A stretch of 64,000 bases of DNA, taken from the NCBI RefSeq assembly GCF_013426205.1, contig NC_089427.1:2170001-2234000 (forward strand), read 5' to 3'. A model generated the notes under the pieces. That model ran no database searches. It was not told the DNA's origin and saw nothing but the letters and a program-made list of their open reading frames with translations. The stretch is from Metarhizium brunneum. Its lineage: Eukaryota; Ascomycota; Sordariomycetes; Hypocreales; Clavicipitaceae. A program made the translations under genes and the position numbers. This document shows, one piece after another, positions 37,531 to 49,352 of the stretch (positions are counted from its first letter, which is position 1; every line of letters starts with the position of its first letter).

Positions 37531-39900
37531 TTATACCGCAATCTCGAAAGTATTAACCACTTCCAAACCCATACCATCCTGCTTAATCTTCACCTCGGCA
37601 GCTTGCCCCATCTTCAACTGCCCACGGATAATCTTATCAGCCAGCCCGTTGCCAATCTCGTTTGTGATGAGCCTATTCAAAGGTCTCGCACCAAACTTGG
37701 GTTCGTAACCGCGTTCGGCGAGCCAGTCCTTGACTGTATCCGGGACAGTGAGCTTGATTCGCTTGTCATCCAGACGCTGCTGCAGCTCCTTGAGACGAAT
37801 GTCGACAATATCCCTTATGGCGGACTGCGCAAGGCGTTTGAAGATGATGAAGGAGTCGATGCGGTTGAGGAATTCGGGTGGGTATGCCTGAGCCACGACG
37901 TCCATAACGGCTTTACGAACGGACGGGTCCATTTCCCCGTCGGGACTCTCCTTGTACGGGTGGAGTTGGTTCTGCCCGACGAGGATATCGGCCCCAAGAT
38001 TGGACGTCAGCACAATGATCGTGTTTTTGAAATCAACCTTGTGGCCCTGCGCGTCGGTAAGATACCCCTCGTCGAGGACCTGGAGTAGCAGCGCGGATAT
38101 GTCGCGGTGCGCCTTTTCAAACTCGTCAAATAGTAGTACGGCGTAGGGCTTGCGACGCACAGCCTCGGTCAGCTGGCCGGCGTCTTCGTAGCCTACGTAG
38201 CCAGAGGGCGCGCCGATGAGACGCGATATGGTGTGTTTTTCTTGAAACTCGGACATGTCGAAGCGGACGACTGCGGATTCCGTGGAGAACAGGAAGCCGG
38301 CGAGCTTTTTGCACAGTTCTGTCTTGCCGACACCCGTGGGGCCGAGGAAGAAGAAGGATGCGAGAGGCTTGTTCTCGCCGCTGAGGCCAGCGCGTTGGAG
38401 GCGGACTGCGTCGGAGACGGCCTTGATGGCGTCGTCTTGGCCCTTGACGGCTTCGCGCAGCGTGTCTTCCATGTGTACTAGCTTCTCGATGTGGCCGGAA
38501 GTGAGCTTTGATACGGGGATGCCGGTGATCCGGGAGACGACGTTGGCGATGTCGTCTGATGTGACAGAGTCGTGGATCAGAGCATCCTCGGACTGCGATT
38601 GCTGGCTCTCCTCGTCCGAGGGGAGTTTCTGTTCGAGAGTTGGTATGACGCCAAATCGGAGCTCGGAGGCGCGAGCAAAGTTGCCCTCACGCTGCGCTTG
38701 TTCCAGATCAAACCTAGCCTTGTCGAGATCTTCCTGGATCACTTTGACGGATTCGATCTCGCTGCGTTCCTTTTCCCAACGAGCGTTGAGTTGGGCTATT
38801 TCATCTTGGTACTCTTTTAGATCTTTTTCCAGCTTCTCTCTGCGTTCCTGGCTCGCAACATCCTTTTCTTTGCGTAAACTTTCGAGCTCAATCTGAATGG
38901 TCATGATCTTGTGGTCAAGTCGCATGATGTCTTCGGGTTTCGATTCATGCTGCAGTTTCAAGTGACTGGCTGCTTCGTCCATCAAATCAATTGCTTTGTC
39001 CGGCAGAAAACGATCCGTGACGTATCGATTGGATAAGGTTGCTGCCGCGACTAGAGCCCCATCAGTGATACGGACGCCGTGGTGTACTTCATATTTGTCC
39101 TTGATACCACGGAGGATGCTGATGGTATCCTCAACCGAGGGTTCGCTGACAATGATGGGCTGAAACCTGCGAGCCAGAGCTACATCCTTTTCAATCTGTC
39201 GATATTCGTTGAGCGTTGTGGCGCCGCAGCACTGTAGCTCGCCTCGAGCCAAGGCAGGCTTCAACAAGTTGGAGGCGTCGATTGAGCCTTCGGCCTTACC
39301 TAGGCCAAGCAAAGTGTGTAGCTCATCAATGAAAAGAATAACTTGTCCTTCTGCTTTTTGAACTTCGTCAAGGACCTTTTTCAATCGCTCTTCAAAGTCG
39401 CCTCTGAATTTGGCACCGGCTATCAGGGAGCCCAGATCCAAAGTGATGACTCGCTTGTTCTTTATACTTTCTGGCACGTCGCCCCGAATGATCCGAAGCG
39501 CAAGGCCTTCCAGAATAGCAGTCTTCCCTGTCCCGGCATTTCCAATCAAGACAGGATTGTTCTTGGTTCGTCTGGACAATATTTGAATCGTTCGTTGGAT
39601 CTCAGCATCTCGTCCAATGACCGGATCAAGTTTGCCGTCTTTGGCCCGAGCCGTGAGATCGATGCCAAACTGTTCCAGTGCCGGTTTTTCCTCTTCACCC
39701 CCCATATTCATACGATGTGTTCCTCCCGGGGGGTGAGGCCGTCCGTTTGCGTAGCATCGTGTAGCGGTTGTTGGGAGAAACCGTAGGGGTGTTGCGCAAG
39801 CTCTACGGGTTGCCGCCAGTCGCAAGACTGGTCTTGAAGATCGAGCCGTGGCACCAACTACTCGCTGGGCCGAAGCTATTAATTGGCGTCTGGCTTGCAT
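37531..39900 (-). CDS. hsp78: Mitochondrial disaggregase Hsp78 (ClpB family)
   Basis: AAA+ hexameric chaperone of the mitochondrial matrix that dissolves aggregates together with Hsp70 (Ssc1). Intron-free, 789 residues. The N-terminus ([20 protein letters not shown], rich in Arg and lacking acids) is a mitochondrial presequence. As in yeast Hsp78, the bacterial ClpB N-domain is absent: NBD1 begins almost at once ([20 protein letters not shown]) with Walker A GNAGTGKT at about 120-127 and Walker B VILFIDE. A coiled-coil middle domain covers roughly residues 330-440 ([16 protein letters not shown] to [18 protein letters not shown]). NBD2 has [19 protein letters not shown] and the sensor-2 segment [14 protein letters not shown] possible heat-shock element lies in the upstream interval shared with the eL6 gene. 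Confidence 0.96.
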   Translation of the reverse strand: MQARRQLIASAQRVVGATARSSRPVLRLAATRRACATPLRFLPTTATRCYANGRPHPPGGTHRMNMGGEEEKPALEQFGIDLTARAKDGKLDPVIGRDAEIQRTIQILSRRTKNNPVLIGNAGTGKTAILEGLALRIIRGDVPESIKNKRVITLDLGSLIAGAKFRGDFEERLKKVLDEVQKAEGQVILFIDELHTLLGLGKAEGSIDASNLLKPALARGELQCCGATTLNEYRQIEKDVALARRFQPIIVSEPSVEDTISILRGIKDKYEVHHGVRITDGALVAAATLSNRYVTDRFLPDKAIDLMDEAASHLKLQHESKPEDIMRLDHKIMTIQIELESLRKEKDVASQERREKLEKDLKEYQDEIAQLNARWEKERSEIESVKVIQEDLDKARFDLEQAQREGNFARASELRFGVIPTLEQKLPSDEESQQSQSEDALIHDSVTSDDIANVVSRITGIPVSKLTSGHIEKLVHMEDTLREAVKGQDDAIKAVSDAVRLQRAGLSGENKPLASFFFLGPTGVGKTELCKKLAGFLFSTESAVVRFDMSEFQEKHTISRLIGAPSGYVGYEDAGQLTEAVRRKPYAVLLFDEFEKAHRDISALLLQVLDEGYLTDAQGHKVDFKNTIIVLTSNLGADILVGQNQLHPYKESPDGEMDPSVRKAVMDVVAQAYPPEFLNRIDSFIIFKRLAQSAIRDIVDIRLKELQQRLDDKRIKLTVPDTVKDWLAERGYEPKFGARPLNRLITNEIGNGLADKIIRGQLKMGQAAEVKIKQDGMGLEVVNTFEIAV

Positions 39901-40380
39901 AGTAAATGCAAGTATAATATTACTGCCGTCCTAGTACAATCCCAGTGAACATTCGTGCATTGGATGAATGTGTAGGTGTGACATACATTCGACCTAGAGC
40001 TCAGACTTGGAAAATATACCTGGAAACCTTGGGCCCCAGAAGCTCCCTCCCCCAGTTCTGAGATCTTCAAGGCGGCACCACCAGCTTCTCGTAAGTTCTG
40101 GCTCTGAACTGCTAATAACTGGGGCGCCCGGGACGACCTGCAACGGTGCCGTCACCGCCTATCTTATCATCACGTGCTTCCAGCCCCATGTCCACAAGTT
40201 GAGCGGGAAAAGTTGGGCAAGGCGGGCTGCCGTAAGCGGTTAGCGCCTGAGGGTTCACATTTTGCCTCCCACAAATTCGCTAGCGGCGTTCACAAAGAAT
40301 TCCAACATTTTGGGCGAGCATCACCAAACGTGTCTTCCTTTCCTCTCCACAGCCCAACAAGACACAACCCGAGAGTCACC
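39901..40380. promoter_or_regulatory. Shared divergent promoter of hsp78 and rpl6
   Basis: 480 bp between two divergent start codons. At 40086-40098 the arrangement TTCtcGTAagTTC matches the heat-shock element nTTCnnGAAnnTTCn with one mismatch in the middle unit; no perfect element was seen. Placing the promoters here follows from gene order; the element is tentative. Confidence 0.35.
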
Positions 40381-41486
40381 ATGTCGGCGAAGCCCACGAC
40401 CAAGAAGTTCGGGAAGTCGACCCGGGAGGTTCCCGCTCCCTCGGCCAAGGCCCAGAAGTGGTATCCTGCCGATGATGAGAACGAGGCCAAGCAGGTGAGT
40501 TTCATGGTGATGATGTTGATATCGGTGATGTGATGCGACAAGACAAATTTCATGGTGGCCTCTGTCCGGGCGAAGCACAAATTATGGAACGATGGACAAG
40601 CGCGCGATGGCGACAACGGCAACCCGAGCATATGACAATGGCAACATATTGTTGATGACCAACAAACAACCACCTTCGTGTTTATAATCGGGATGACTCC
40701 ATGAGCAAAGCAATGAGATGACTTCGAGAACGTCCAAGTGCAATACCCCATTGCAGGGAAGGCAACTATCGATATTGTACAATTGGACAACCACCCAGTG
40801 CAGAGGGCCACCATGAGAGTTATATGCGCACACGTAACTCGATATCGTAATACAAGATGGCTAACCAAGCATATCAAAATCTCCAGGTCCGCAAGGCAAT
40901 CCGTTCTTGGGCTCCCCGCAAGTCCCTCCAGCCCGGTACCGTCCTGATTCTCCTCGCCGGTCGTTTCCGTGGCAAGCGCGTCATCCTTCTGAAGGCCCTC
41001 GACCAGGGTGTCCTTCTTGTTACTGGCCCCTTCAAGATCAACGGTGTTCCTCTGCGACGAGTCAACTCCCGATACGTCATCGCCACCTCCCAGAAGGTCG
41101 ATGTCTCTGGCCTTGACGCCAAGAAGGTTGAGGAGATTGCTCAGCCCAAGTACTTTACTGCGGAGAAGGCCAAGGACAAGGCTAGTGAGGAGGCTTTCTT
41201 CAAGCAGGGAGAGAAGGCTCAGGTATGTTGTTTTCGAAAACCCTCACATTCGAATATTGTCCACGAGAGACAGTATTCGGTGTGGAGGTGACAGTTGGAG
41301 CAACGACACGGGAAACTAATGGATCCCTTGCAGAAGAAGCAGATCAACAGCAGCCGTGCTGCCGACCAGAAGGCCGTCGACAAGCCCCTGATTGGCAACA
41401 TCAAGAAGGTCGACATGCTCGCCAGCTACCTCGCCAGCTCCTTCAGCTTGCGAAAGGGTGACAAGCCCCACGAGATGGCCTGGTAA
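40381..41486 (+). CDS. rpl6: 60S ribosomal protein eL6
   Basis: Structural protein of the large ribosomal subunit. Three exons (40381-40494, 40887-41222, 41334-41486) encode 200 residues. The core matches eL6: [71 protein letters not shown] and the C-terminal [20 protein letters not shown]. The N-terminal exon is short and basic ([15 protein letters not shown]). The first intron is 392 bp, the longest in any gene here. I searched it for a C/D snoRNA and found C-box-like words (GTGATGA) but no CTGA D box, so none is called. Confidence 0.95.
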
Positions 41487-42101
41487 ACCCGGCAACAACT
41501 AATTTTGTCTTTTTGAAAACCAAAAAAGGATGAGAATTTGTTGCTGAGTTTACGAGTTGCACAATCGAACGAGGGGTTTGGAAGTTGGGGCGTGTGTGGT
41601 GGAAGAGCTGGCGCGGTGTGGTACCGAAGGAACGGGTCGTTTTTAACGGCGCGGCAACGGGTTGTAGAAACGGGAAACGGGTTCTCCGAACACATAGGGC
41701 TGGTTTGGCCAATTGCATTTGGAAGTTGACAGGCATCGGTCACACCTTGGCGTCTGTAATCAGGTTTTACAGTCAAAAAAACAAACGAGCATAAATGAAG
41801 AGTTCTACCAGGGCAGTCTGGTGAGCCGTGATGATGATCCATAACACTAAATCCAAGGAATCCATGAACCTCAGTCCCCGCTGGCAATGATGTGGAATTG
41901 ACGAGTGATATGATCCATACAACTGATCCGGATGTACACGAATATGCAAACTGTCGCAATGGAAGAAACCCTGATGACAGGTCTCGACTTTTGCAATTAA
42001 CATGTTTTATTTATTTTTTTTCATTCCAATTTGACATTCTAATTTACAATGTAGTTTTCATGATTCAACCTGCCTCGACTCCCCCTGCTATCTGGCGTCA
42101 A
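41487..42101. other. Convergent 3' spacer
   Basis: Holds the 3' ends of the eL6 and dipeptidyl peptidase III genes. No other feature seen. Confidence 0.55.
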
Positions 42102-44360
42102 TTACAAATCCCTGTCAACCCAACTCTGGATAATACCAACAAGACTAGGATCGTAGTGCTTGATGGAAACCTTGCCAGAAGACTCATCCAAGGTTGTATT
42201 GGCCTGAACAAACACCTTGCGAGGTTGCTTGTTATCAAGAACAACATTGCGGATCTTGGTGCCCCAGAATTCCAGGTCGACCTTGGTCATCTCATTATAG
42301 AACTTGGTACCGGCCTCGACATCGGCGGTAGACTTGTAAACGTGAAGCTTTTGCAGGTAATCAGCAACGGCTTTGCGGCCCGCTGTGAGAATCTTGGATC
42401 GATCCAGCCGGATGGTCAGATCAGACAGGTCGTCCTTGGTATAATTCAGCTTGCAGAAATCATCGCCAGCATCGAGGAAGCACTTCAGGATAGAGAAACG
42501 AGCTTGACTGTGAGCCTGACCCCATTTCTGGCTCTTTGGGTCCCACAGTTCCGTAGCTGCAAGACCAGCTCGGGCCATGGAAAGATACGACGCATACAAG
42601 ACATCACCAGCTTCACCGTCCATATCCAGGCTGCCATCCCCGAAACCAAATATTTTCAGAACAGGGAACTCGCAGCTAAGGTGCATGGCAACCAGCTCGG
42701 CTCGACATTCTTCATATGAGGCGGCTACGCTGCCAAAAACGGAGCCCCAGGTCTGACCAGGCTTATACCAAGTCGTGATTGGCTTTTGGGTAACTGGGCT
42801 GATAGGGGGGTTCTCCTTGTCAAAGTTGAATACTCCAGGTGCTGTTTCCTGGAGGAGTTTACCACAGCCGTGGCCTTAAAGGGCAGATTAGTCAAATTGA
42901 AGCTTTTCTTCGTGGGTATAGTTCTTTGAATAACTTACCGGTCAATTCGTGGAGACCGACCTGGACCTCAAAGGAAGCGTCACGATACTTTTGATAGACC
43001 TCCAAGTCCTCATCACGGATAAAAGGGATCTTCTCATTTGGCGCCTTGGCACTCAAGACGTTACCCAATGAGACATTCTTGAAACCTTCAGTCTGTCGAA
43101 TATCGTCATAATTGGGGATATTAATGCCAGCAGGAATACCAGACCCAGCAAAGGTCATGACCTCCAATGACGTAAAGTCGGGAGATAGGAATTTGTCCTT
43201 TTCAAAGTCCTTGTTCCAAGGGAGGAGAGGGATGAGAGTGGGAGCAGCAGCGACAAGTTCTCCAAAGGCACGGGTGCGCTCTAGGTTGACCATGGATGCA
43301 AAGCCCTCCCACTCACCACGTACTCCGGCAGGGTCGCGGTAAGTCTCAACAAAGCCAATATTGCACTCCACCATGGGACCCTTGTCCTTGATCCAGTTTC
43401 TCTGGGCATCTTTGTAGGCTTCAAGGGATCCGCTTTCAAAGGACTTGTTGTAGTTAATGTGCATCCGTTTCTCAGTATCGTTATCGGCATTGTCTGCTGC
43501 CTGTTTGATGTAGGCAGCAATGTTCTTCATCTCCTTGGCATAGTCGCCGTAGATGAGTCTGATGGTCTTGCCCTTCAAAGCACCATCGTCAACCGTGAAC
43601 TGGGTGTCTTTACCAATATCTCCACCTTCAGCAGGAACGCTAGTGACCACGGAGGCAATGAGGATATCGAATGAGCCGTCGGCATTCTTACGCAGTCTGT
43701 TGTTCTCGGGCAGCAACCCCTTCTTCTCCATCCACGCGGAAACGCTCTCGATCTCATCCTTGGTAATGGTGGGAGAATCTGGATAATATGTAGTCATGTG
43801 GCCTGCATCGATGAACCCGAGATGAAGCAAGCCGGACTTGTCATGGCTGAAGATGCCACCATTGGTCGCCTCATAAAACTTGGCCGCCTCGGGAGAAGTA
43901 GCAGCAAGGGCAGCAACAGTTTTATCGCTGCATCGGGGAAGGAACTTGGAATCGCCAAAGCTTTTATAATTTCCATTGTTGCCGAGAAACATAGCAGCAT
44001 ACTCCAAGAAGCTGGTAAGTTCGGCGTCGTCAACACCAGCCTTCTTGGCCAGAGCATCCCAATTGCCATTGCAACTCTTATGCAAGGTCAGGATGAGATC
44101 ATATATGGGCTCAGACTCTGGAGAGATTTGCCGAAGGACAATTCTGGTTCCAGCAAAGCAGGCTCTATGTAGGGTCATGGGAGTCAGAGCGAGTTGGCGC
44201 GGTTGAGAGCAACGTCGTTGGGGATTCACACATACTTGCTAATAAAATGAGCATAGCGCTTCTGCTTATCATTCAAGGCCTCAAAATGTTGCTCGATCTC
44301 CAGTCTGACCACTGACGGAGGCTGGTCGGCGAGGAAATGCTTGAGGTCCGCGGAAGCCAT
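42102..44360 (-). CDS. Dipeptidyl peptidase III (M49)
   Basis: Zinc aminopeptidase that removes dipeptides from the N-termini of short peptides. Three exons (44236-44360, 42939-44164, 42102-42874) encode 707 residues from the ATG at 44360. The zinc site is split by the 64-bp second intron, whose removal joins HELTG to HGCGKLLQET, giving the family's HExxGH motif. The third ligand lies in SYEECRAELVAMHLSCEFPV. Other M49 features are RIVLRQISPESEPIYDLI, FIDAGHMTTYYPD and the C-terminal RKVFVQANTTLDESSGKVS. This ATG has a strong context (GCCATGG). An in-frame ATG at 44504 with weak context would add 48 residues rich in Arg, Ser and Leu with no acidic residue, resembling a mitochondrial presequence; both products may be made. 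Confidence 0.93.
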
Positions 44361-44504
44361 GGCGGAGAAGGGCGATGACGACAATCCCGAGCAACGAGGA
44401 GCCACGCAACGGAGAGGAGGTCGTAGACAAGATACGGAGGCTCTTAAACCGACTGGTCTCGCAGATGACAGCCTTCGAAGGACCAAGGACAATGTGAGGG
44501 ACAT
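44361..44504 (-). other. Possible alternative N-terminal extension of dipeptidyl peptidase III
   Basis: In-frame open sequence from ATG 44504 to the main ATG at 44360: 48 codons with seven Arg, no Asp or Glu and no Lys (begins MSLTLSLVLRRLSS). The composition fits a mitochondrial targeting peptide. The upstream ATG has T at -3 (TTCATGT), a weak context allowing leaky scanning. Whether the transcript reaches this far is not visible. Confidence 0.45.
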
Positions 44505-47500
44505 GAAGAAGTCGGAGACGACAGACGTACGTAGCGCGACACCAGTTGACCTTATAGAGAACAGGTACGTACAGTAGCTTCCCTCCCGAGGTCAAAAGTT
44601 CCTCTTCTCGACAGAGGCGGTTGTTTGCTGGCTCGCAATTGGGCTACGCAGTACAGGTTGAGGACAGCGTCGGCCTGCTATTGGCGATTGGTGGTGCAAA
44701 ATTGCTGAATTGGCTCAAGTGCTTTCTTGCTGCGCCAAAAGTGCCTGGGTGGCTCCTTCTCGTGGCACATCACGACCGGGCTACGGCCCTCTGATAGGCT
44801 CCCACCAGCTAAACAGCCACTAAAGGCGGGGGAGGCGCAGGCAACATTGGAGTCTCGCCCTTCGTCCTTGACTCCTTTCACAGCCAGCAGGCAGGGCGCA
44901 GGAGAGAGAAGATCATGGAAGCGTGAAATATCTGTTTCTGACATAATTCGGAAGTAATGAAAAGAGGCAAGTCATATCATTGTTTTATTCTCAAGGAGAG
45001 TGCTCTGGGCTGTCTGCGTGTAGTACGGAGTGTTTGAATTGCTACACGGCCCCGCTACCGTTAGTGGCCAAATATCAGGCAAGAAAGAATTGCATTCACT
45101 CCTGCCTCATCCTCCAACGTACATGGACGGCTCTCACACCCCGCCGCGGGGTTGGACTAGAACCGTCGACAATGGCATGAACATGGCTGTACCGGCTAAC
45201 TTTTTATAAATTCCTGAAAAAAAGTCGCCTTAGGCATTTGGCGGCAACTTGTTTCTTCCCTACAACGATGGCATCCCAAATCAGAAGACCATTATCCAAA
45301 TATCAGCTTTACGCAATCAATCTTTTGACGTGCCGCTATTAGGCACACCGGGGTTCATTGAACGGATTATGTAAGTACGTTCTACCTGCATGCAAGTGCC
45401 AGGGCCGCAGGTTTTTTTCCTACTTTCATAAACATTGGTACCAAGGTCCATCATGTTGAATCAGTTTGACGACGAGGTCACATTATCATCAAATTGTTTG
45501 TTTGACAGAACCCATGCGGGACATGTATATGGTTTGTTTGCCATACCGCCTGGCTGACCAAACACAATAGGAATCACTCGGTACCGCAGCTTTGGTCCTG
45601 AATAACAACTTTAGAACGCAATGACGAGCGCTTGAGGATTGTCAACAACAGGCATCCAAACAATCCTATCCAAACTCTTGGGCCAGGCATGGGACAATCA
45701 ACGCAACGACAGACTATGCCTCTCGGACACTCGCTACCACAAAGGCAGTGTTTAGGATCCAGGTTGCACATCATTGCTTGTGCTTGTGTACTTTCCACAA
45801 AAAAACACTGTCGACGTTCCACCTCCTTTTCCTTAGATAAGCGAAAGCATGGCGCAGTTTCAGCAACTACATTGCAACCATGACTATTTCAGTCGTTATC
45901 AAACCGACACAAGCTAGGCAGCGGCTCTTCCCGCTCTCTGTCTTCAACCTCGAGTTCGCGGGCACGAACTACGCACATATGGGTAGGTACATATACCCGC
46001 AAGCTCACGTCAGTACAATTCGTCATGCGCTGCTACTGCAGTGTACTACCGTTCTAGCATGTTCGGAGTAGTGCCACTCTTCCGTTCATGACCCCAGCAT
46101 CAACCCCCACGCACATGAGTTCCCGCGGTCAATGTTGAAATGTTGGGGTTCTAAGACTTCCCCCCACGGCCCCACGGCAATGTGTCGGCGTTTGCAGGGT
46201 ACAATCGGTTACCGATGGCAAATGTCAAAATCGCGCAGAGACCGCCCATGACTCCTGTATCCCAAAGTTGGTATTGAGATTCTTCTCATTATACCAGGCA
46301 TGGTTATTCTTCGTGCCGCTACTGTTGTCAACAGAAACAACCCGAGACCACAAAGAGCCAGCCAGTTCGATTGTTCTATGGCAGCGTCATGTGGATTGGG
46401 CAGAGTTGTAGACGTGGTCCGCCTATTGTCCGCCCATCATGAGGCGTCCGGTCAATAGCCGATGCACGAACTTGTCCCAGAGTTGCCAAACTCAGTACTC
46501 GCCGGCGGGGGTGTGAAGCCTGCGAGATCGATTGCGCCACGTTTCTTTTGGAGACACACCACACCATTTCTCTTGCTGCTTGTCATGCAAGACGCCGTCA
46601 CTAGCAACTTGACAGCACCTTGTTCAGATTACAAGGCAATAGATTGCGAGAAGGATGTTAAGGCCAATCTCTCGCTGGTGTCCCGCAAGCAGCAGAATGC
46701 AAGTTTCAGGGTTCAAGGGTCGTCAGCAATACTATTTTGCTCGTGCATCACAACACCTACCATGGCCAACGACCCTGACAAAAGGTGCTGGCTGGGGTTC
46801 TGGGCAAGAAACTGAGGTCAGCTGCCACGTACCGGAAGCGCTTCCGGTGTTGCGGGTCCCAATTCCCCATCAAGGGCCGGTGCTACGTGCTGTACGTGTG
46901 TACATACGGAGTACGTAATCTTGATATGGTAGCTTGGAACGCTTCCCCGGCACCCCGGATATGACAGATGGTTGGTTATTGATGGCATGCGCTAAACACT
47001 CAGATACAGGGAAAGCCTAAATAAAGAGTTCAAGGCGGCAGACGGGTTCGCTTCGAGACGAGACTGCATGTTGGACATCAGACACGGCGGCGGCGGACGC
47101 GGTGGGATCCCTGGATGGTGGAACCACTGCTCCGCTCCAGCATTTTGCAGCAAATGGTAATTGCACGAATCGTGCCGAGTAGTGCCGCTTGCTCAATTAC
47201 ATATACATACATCATCATAATACATACGGAGTTGTAAATATGTACGCAGTTGAATCCCGGTCAGCCGGTGTGCTGCGTGTGCTGCTCCGGTACTTGCGAG
47301 CGGCGGCAGGATGCAGCGTTAAGGCTGAGAGGCAACAAGAATCACAATTCAATGACAACGCTGGCTGCAGATTTAGGAATTGATGCAGCTTGGTCAGCAA
47401 TCATACCCACACTGATCCCTGGCCTTGCTCAATACTAGTCTATGTCGGTCAACGGCATGTCGGGCCATGAGGGCAGAGCGCATCGATGCCAAACCTCAGC

Positions 47501-48598
47501 CGGTACTACTCCGTGCAACTAGTAGTAGTACTACTGCCTCAAGACGGCACACCGATTCTTCAATCCATGTCAATGATGAAGAAAAAAGCAAGACCCGACG
47601 CACTGGCTGGCCCCTGTCTGATGCACCGGAGATGGATAAGCCCATGTACGTACAATGTCGTGTTCAACGGTCAACACTAGCCATGTAGCCACTGGAGTTG
47701 AGCGAATGCCTGCACATTGCTATCAAGAACCAGCAAAATGCTCGCCCAGACAACAAAGGATTCAAAGACTTCCGCAGTTGATGCCCACTGGGGCGCCGTC
47801 TCCGGAATCAAGAAACTAGTCTTCTAAAAAAAATTGTGACACGCCCCTCCCCACTCCCCTCCCTTTGGACGCCATGCACTCCATATTCCGTCATGGTCTG
47901 GTTTCTGTTGAGCATGGTACAAAGTCTATTAAAAATTCTAGCGCAGAATTGACGGAGGACCCGCGTTGTATGTACTCTCGCCTAGTAGCCTTGTCACATC
48001 GAGCACAATTTTCTTGTCCATGTCCGGGACTGGAGGCTAAGATCGTGACCTGGCGCCACGGCCTCTCCTCCACCCCTTGTCTCCCCTTGTTCTCTCCATG
48101 AGTCCAGGGTTGTTTGCTCTAATAAGCAGCGTGGCCCGGGACCGTGGGAAATCATCAAGCCTGCTTGCCCCTCGGATTTAACCAGTCTCTAGGCTGCTTC
48201 GAGTTTCAGTTCCCTTTTTTTCCTTCAATCTCTTCCATCATCATCTCCACCACGACTTCCCATTCGACCTTGGTTGATACCGCCATTTCCCTCTTAGGCA
48301 TTCTCGATTGCTTCAATCGCTCCTGCATCTTTCCGAGCATCTGCTTAGTCGGCATTTCCGCCTTCAGCGTGATACTACTCATATACTCGATTCATATATC
48401 ACAGACCCGGGGTTGTGTTGACCGCCAGCGTCCCGAGGGAACTCGCTCTCCCACAACTTCAAACGTCCTACATCCTCAGTATCCTACACACCACCACTCC
48501 CTTGGACCGTTTCGACCTTTGAGCAACACCTACGTCACCGTTACACCTGTGAATCGATCATTTCATCTGTGTAATCGTACGTCATTATATTTTACAGC
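44505..48598. other. Gene-poor block of about 4 kb
   Basis: No supported gene. It contains dispersed motif copies at 46905 (exact), 45024, 47225 and 47507 (near). The last 400 bp before the gluconokinase start are C/T-rich and may be its 5' leader; a long overlapping frame there was rejected. Confidence 0.5.
46899..46914. repeat. 16-mer shared with 8211-8226
   Basis: TGTACATACGGAGTAC occurs identically at 8211-8226, extending the common 9-mer core leftwards. Both copies are in gene-poor DNA. Confidence 0.8.
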
Positions 48599-49352
48599 AT
48601 GTTGTCCTACGATAGTGCGATGCCCAATGGACAAGATCAGGCGGCGGCTGCTCCATTGCCTTCGGCCTCTGTCAAACCTGTTGCGGCAACCGCTGCTGGC
48701 GCCGTGGGGGCTAATAGCCAGACACAACCTCACCAGCAGCACCACCTCTGGTTGGTTACTGGCCCTGCAGGATGCGGCAAGACGACGGTAGCCGAGCATT
48801 TGGCCAATGCGCTTGATATTCCTTACATCGAGGGTGACCTGGTAAGTCATTGTCGTGGTGTGGTTGCACACTCGGAAGAGCGCAGGCGCAAGAGTCCCTG
48901 ACTGACGCCGTATACAGTATCACCCCCAGTCCAACATAGACAAGATGAGCTCCGGTATCCCTCTTACCGACGCCGACAGATGGGATTGGCTTACCGAATT
49001 GCGGAATCAAGCTAACAGCCGGATCCACGATGGGGCGGAAGGAGTGGTTGTTGCTTGTTCCGCTCTCAAACTCAAATACAGAGATGTCATCCGCGTGGCT
49101 GCATACTGGGACCGTTCACTGATAATCCACTTCATCTTCCTTCATGCGCCTGCGGAGCTGCTCTTGAAGCGTGTCACTGCGCGCAAGGGCCATTACATGG
49201 GTGCCAGCATGGTCAAAAGCCAGTTTGACATCTTGGAACGCCCTAGGGAGGATGAGATTGACGTCATCACAGTTGATGCCAGTCGTGATGTCGACGAAGT
49301 GAAAGAGGACGCCCTGGAGAAGGTGAAGGCAATGTTGGCTGCTGAAGAGTGA
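48599..49352 (+). CDS. Gluconokinase (GntK type)
   Basis: Phosphorylates D-gluconate to 6-phosphogluconate, feeding the pentose phosphate pathway. Two exons (48599-48841, 48918-49352) give 225 residues. The P-loop is LVTGPAGCGKTTVAEHLANA; then LDIPYIEGDLYHPQSNIDKM, with the splice junction after GDL, GIPLTDADRWDWLTELR, VVACSALKLKYRDVIR and KSQFDILERPREDE, all standard for the family. The 49 residues before the P-loop are low-complexity Ala/Gln and longer than in most relatives. A second ATG at 48620 (MPNGQDQ) would remove seven residues. Confidence 0.93.

Noticed and set aside
40495..40886. C/D snoRNA in the eL6 intron
   Set aside because: GTGATGA and TTGATGA resemble C boxes, but no CTGA D box was found downstream.
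48144..48791. Open frame of 215 codons overlapping the gluconokinase start
   Set aside because: It runs into the gluconokinase P-loop region in a different frame. Its sequence is what a C/T-rich leader yields by chance.
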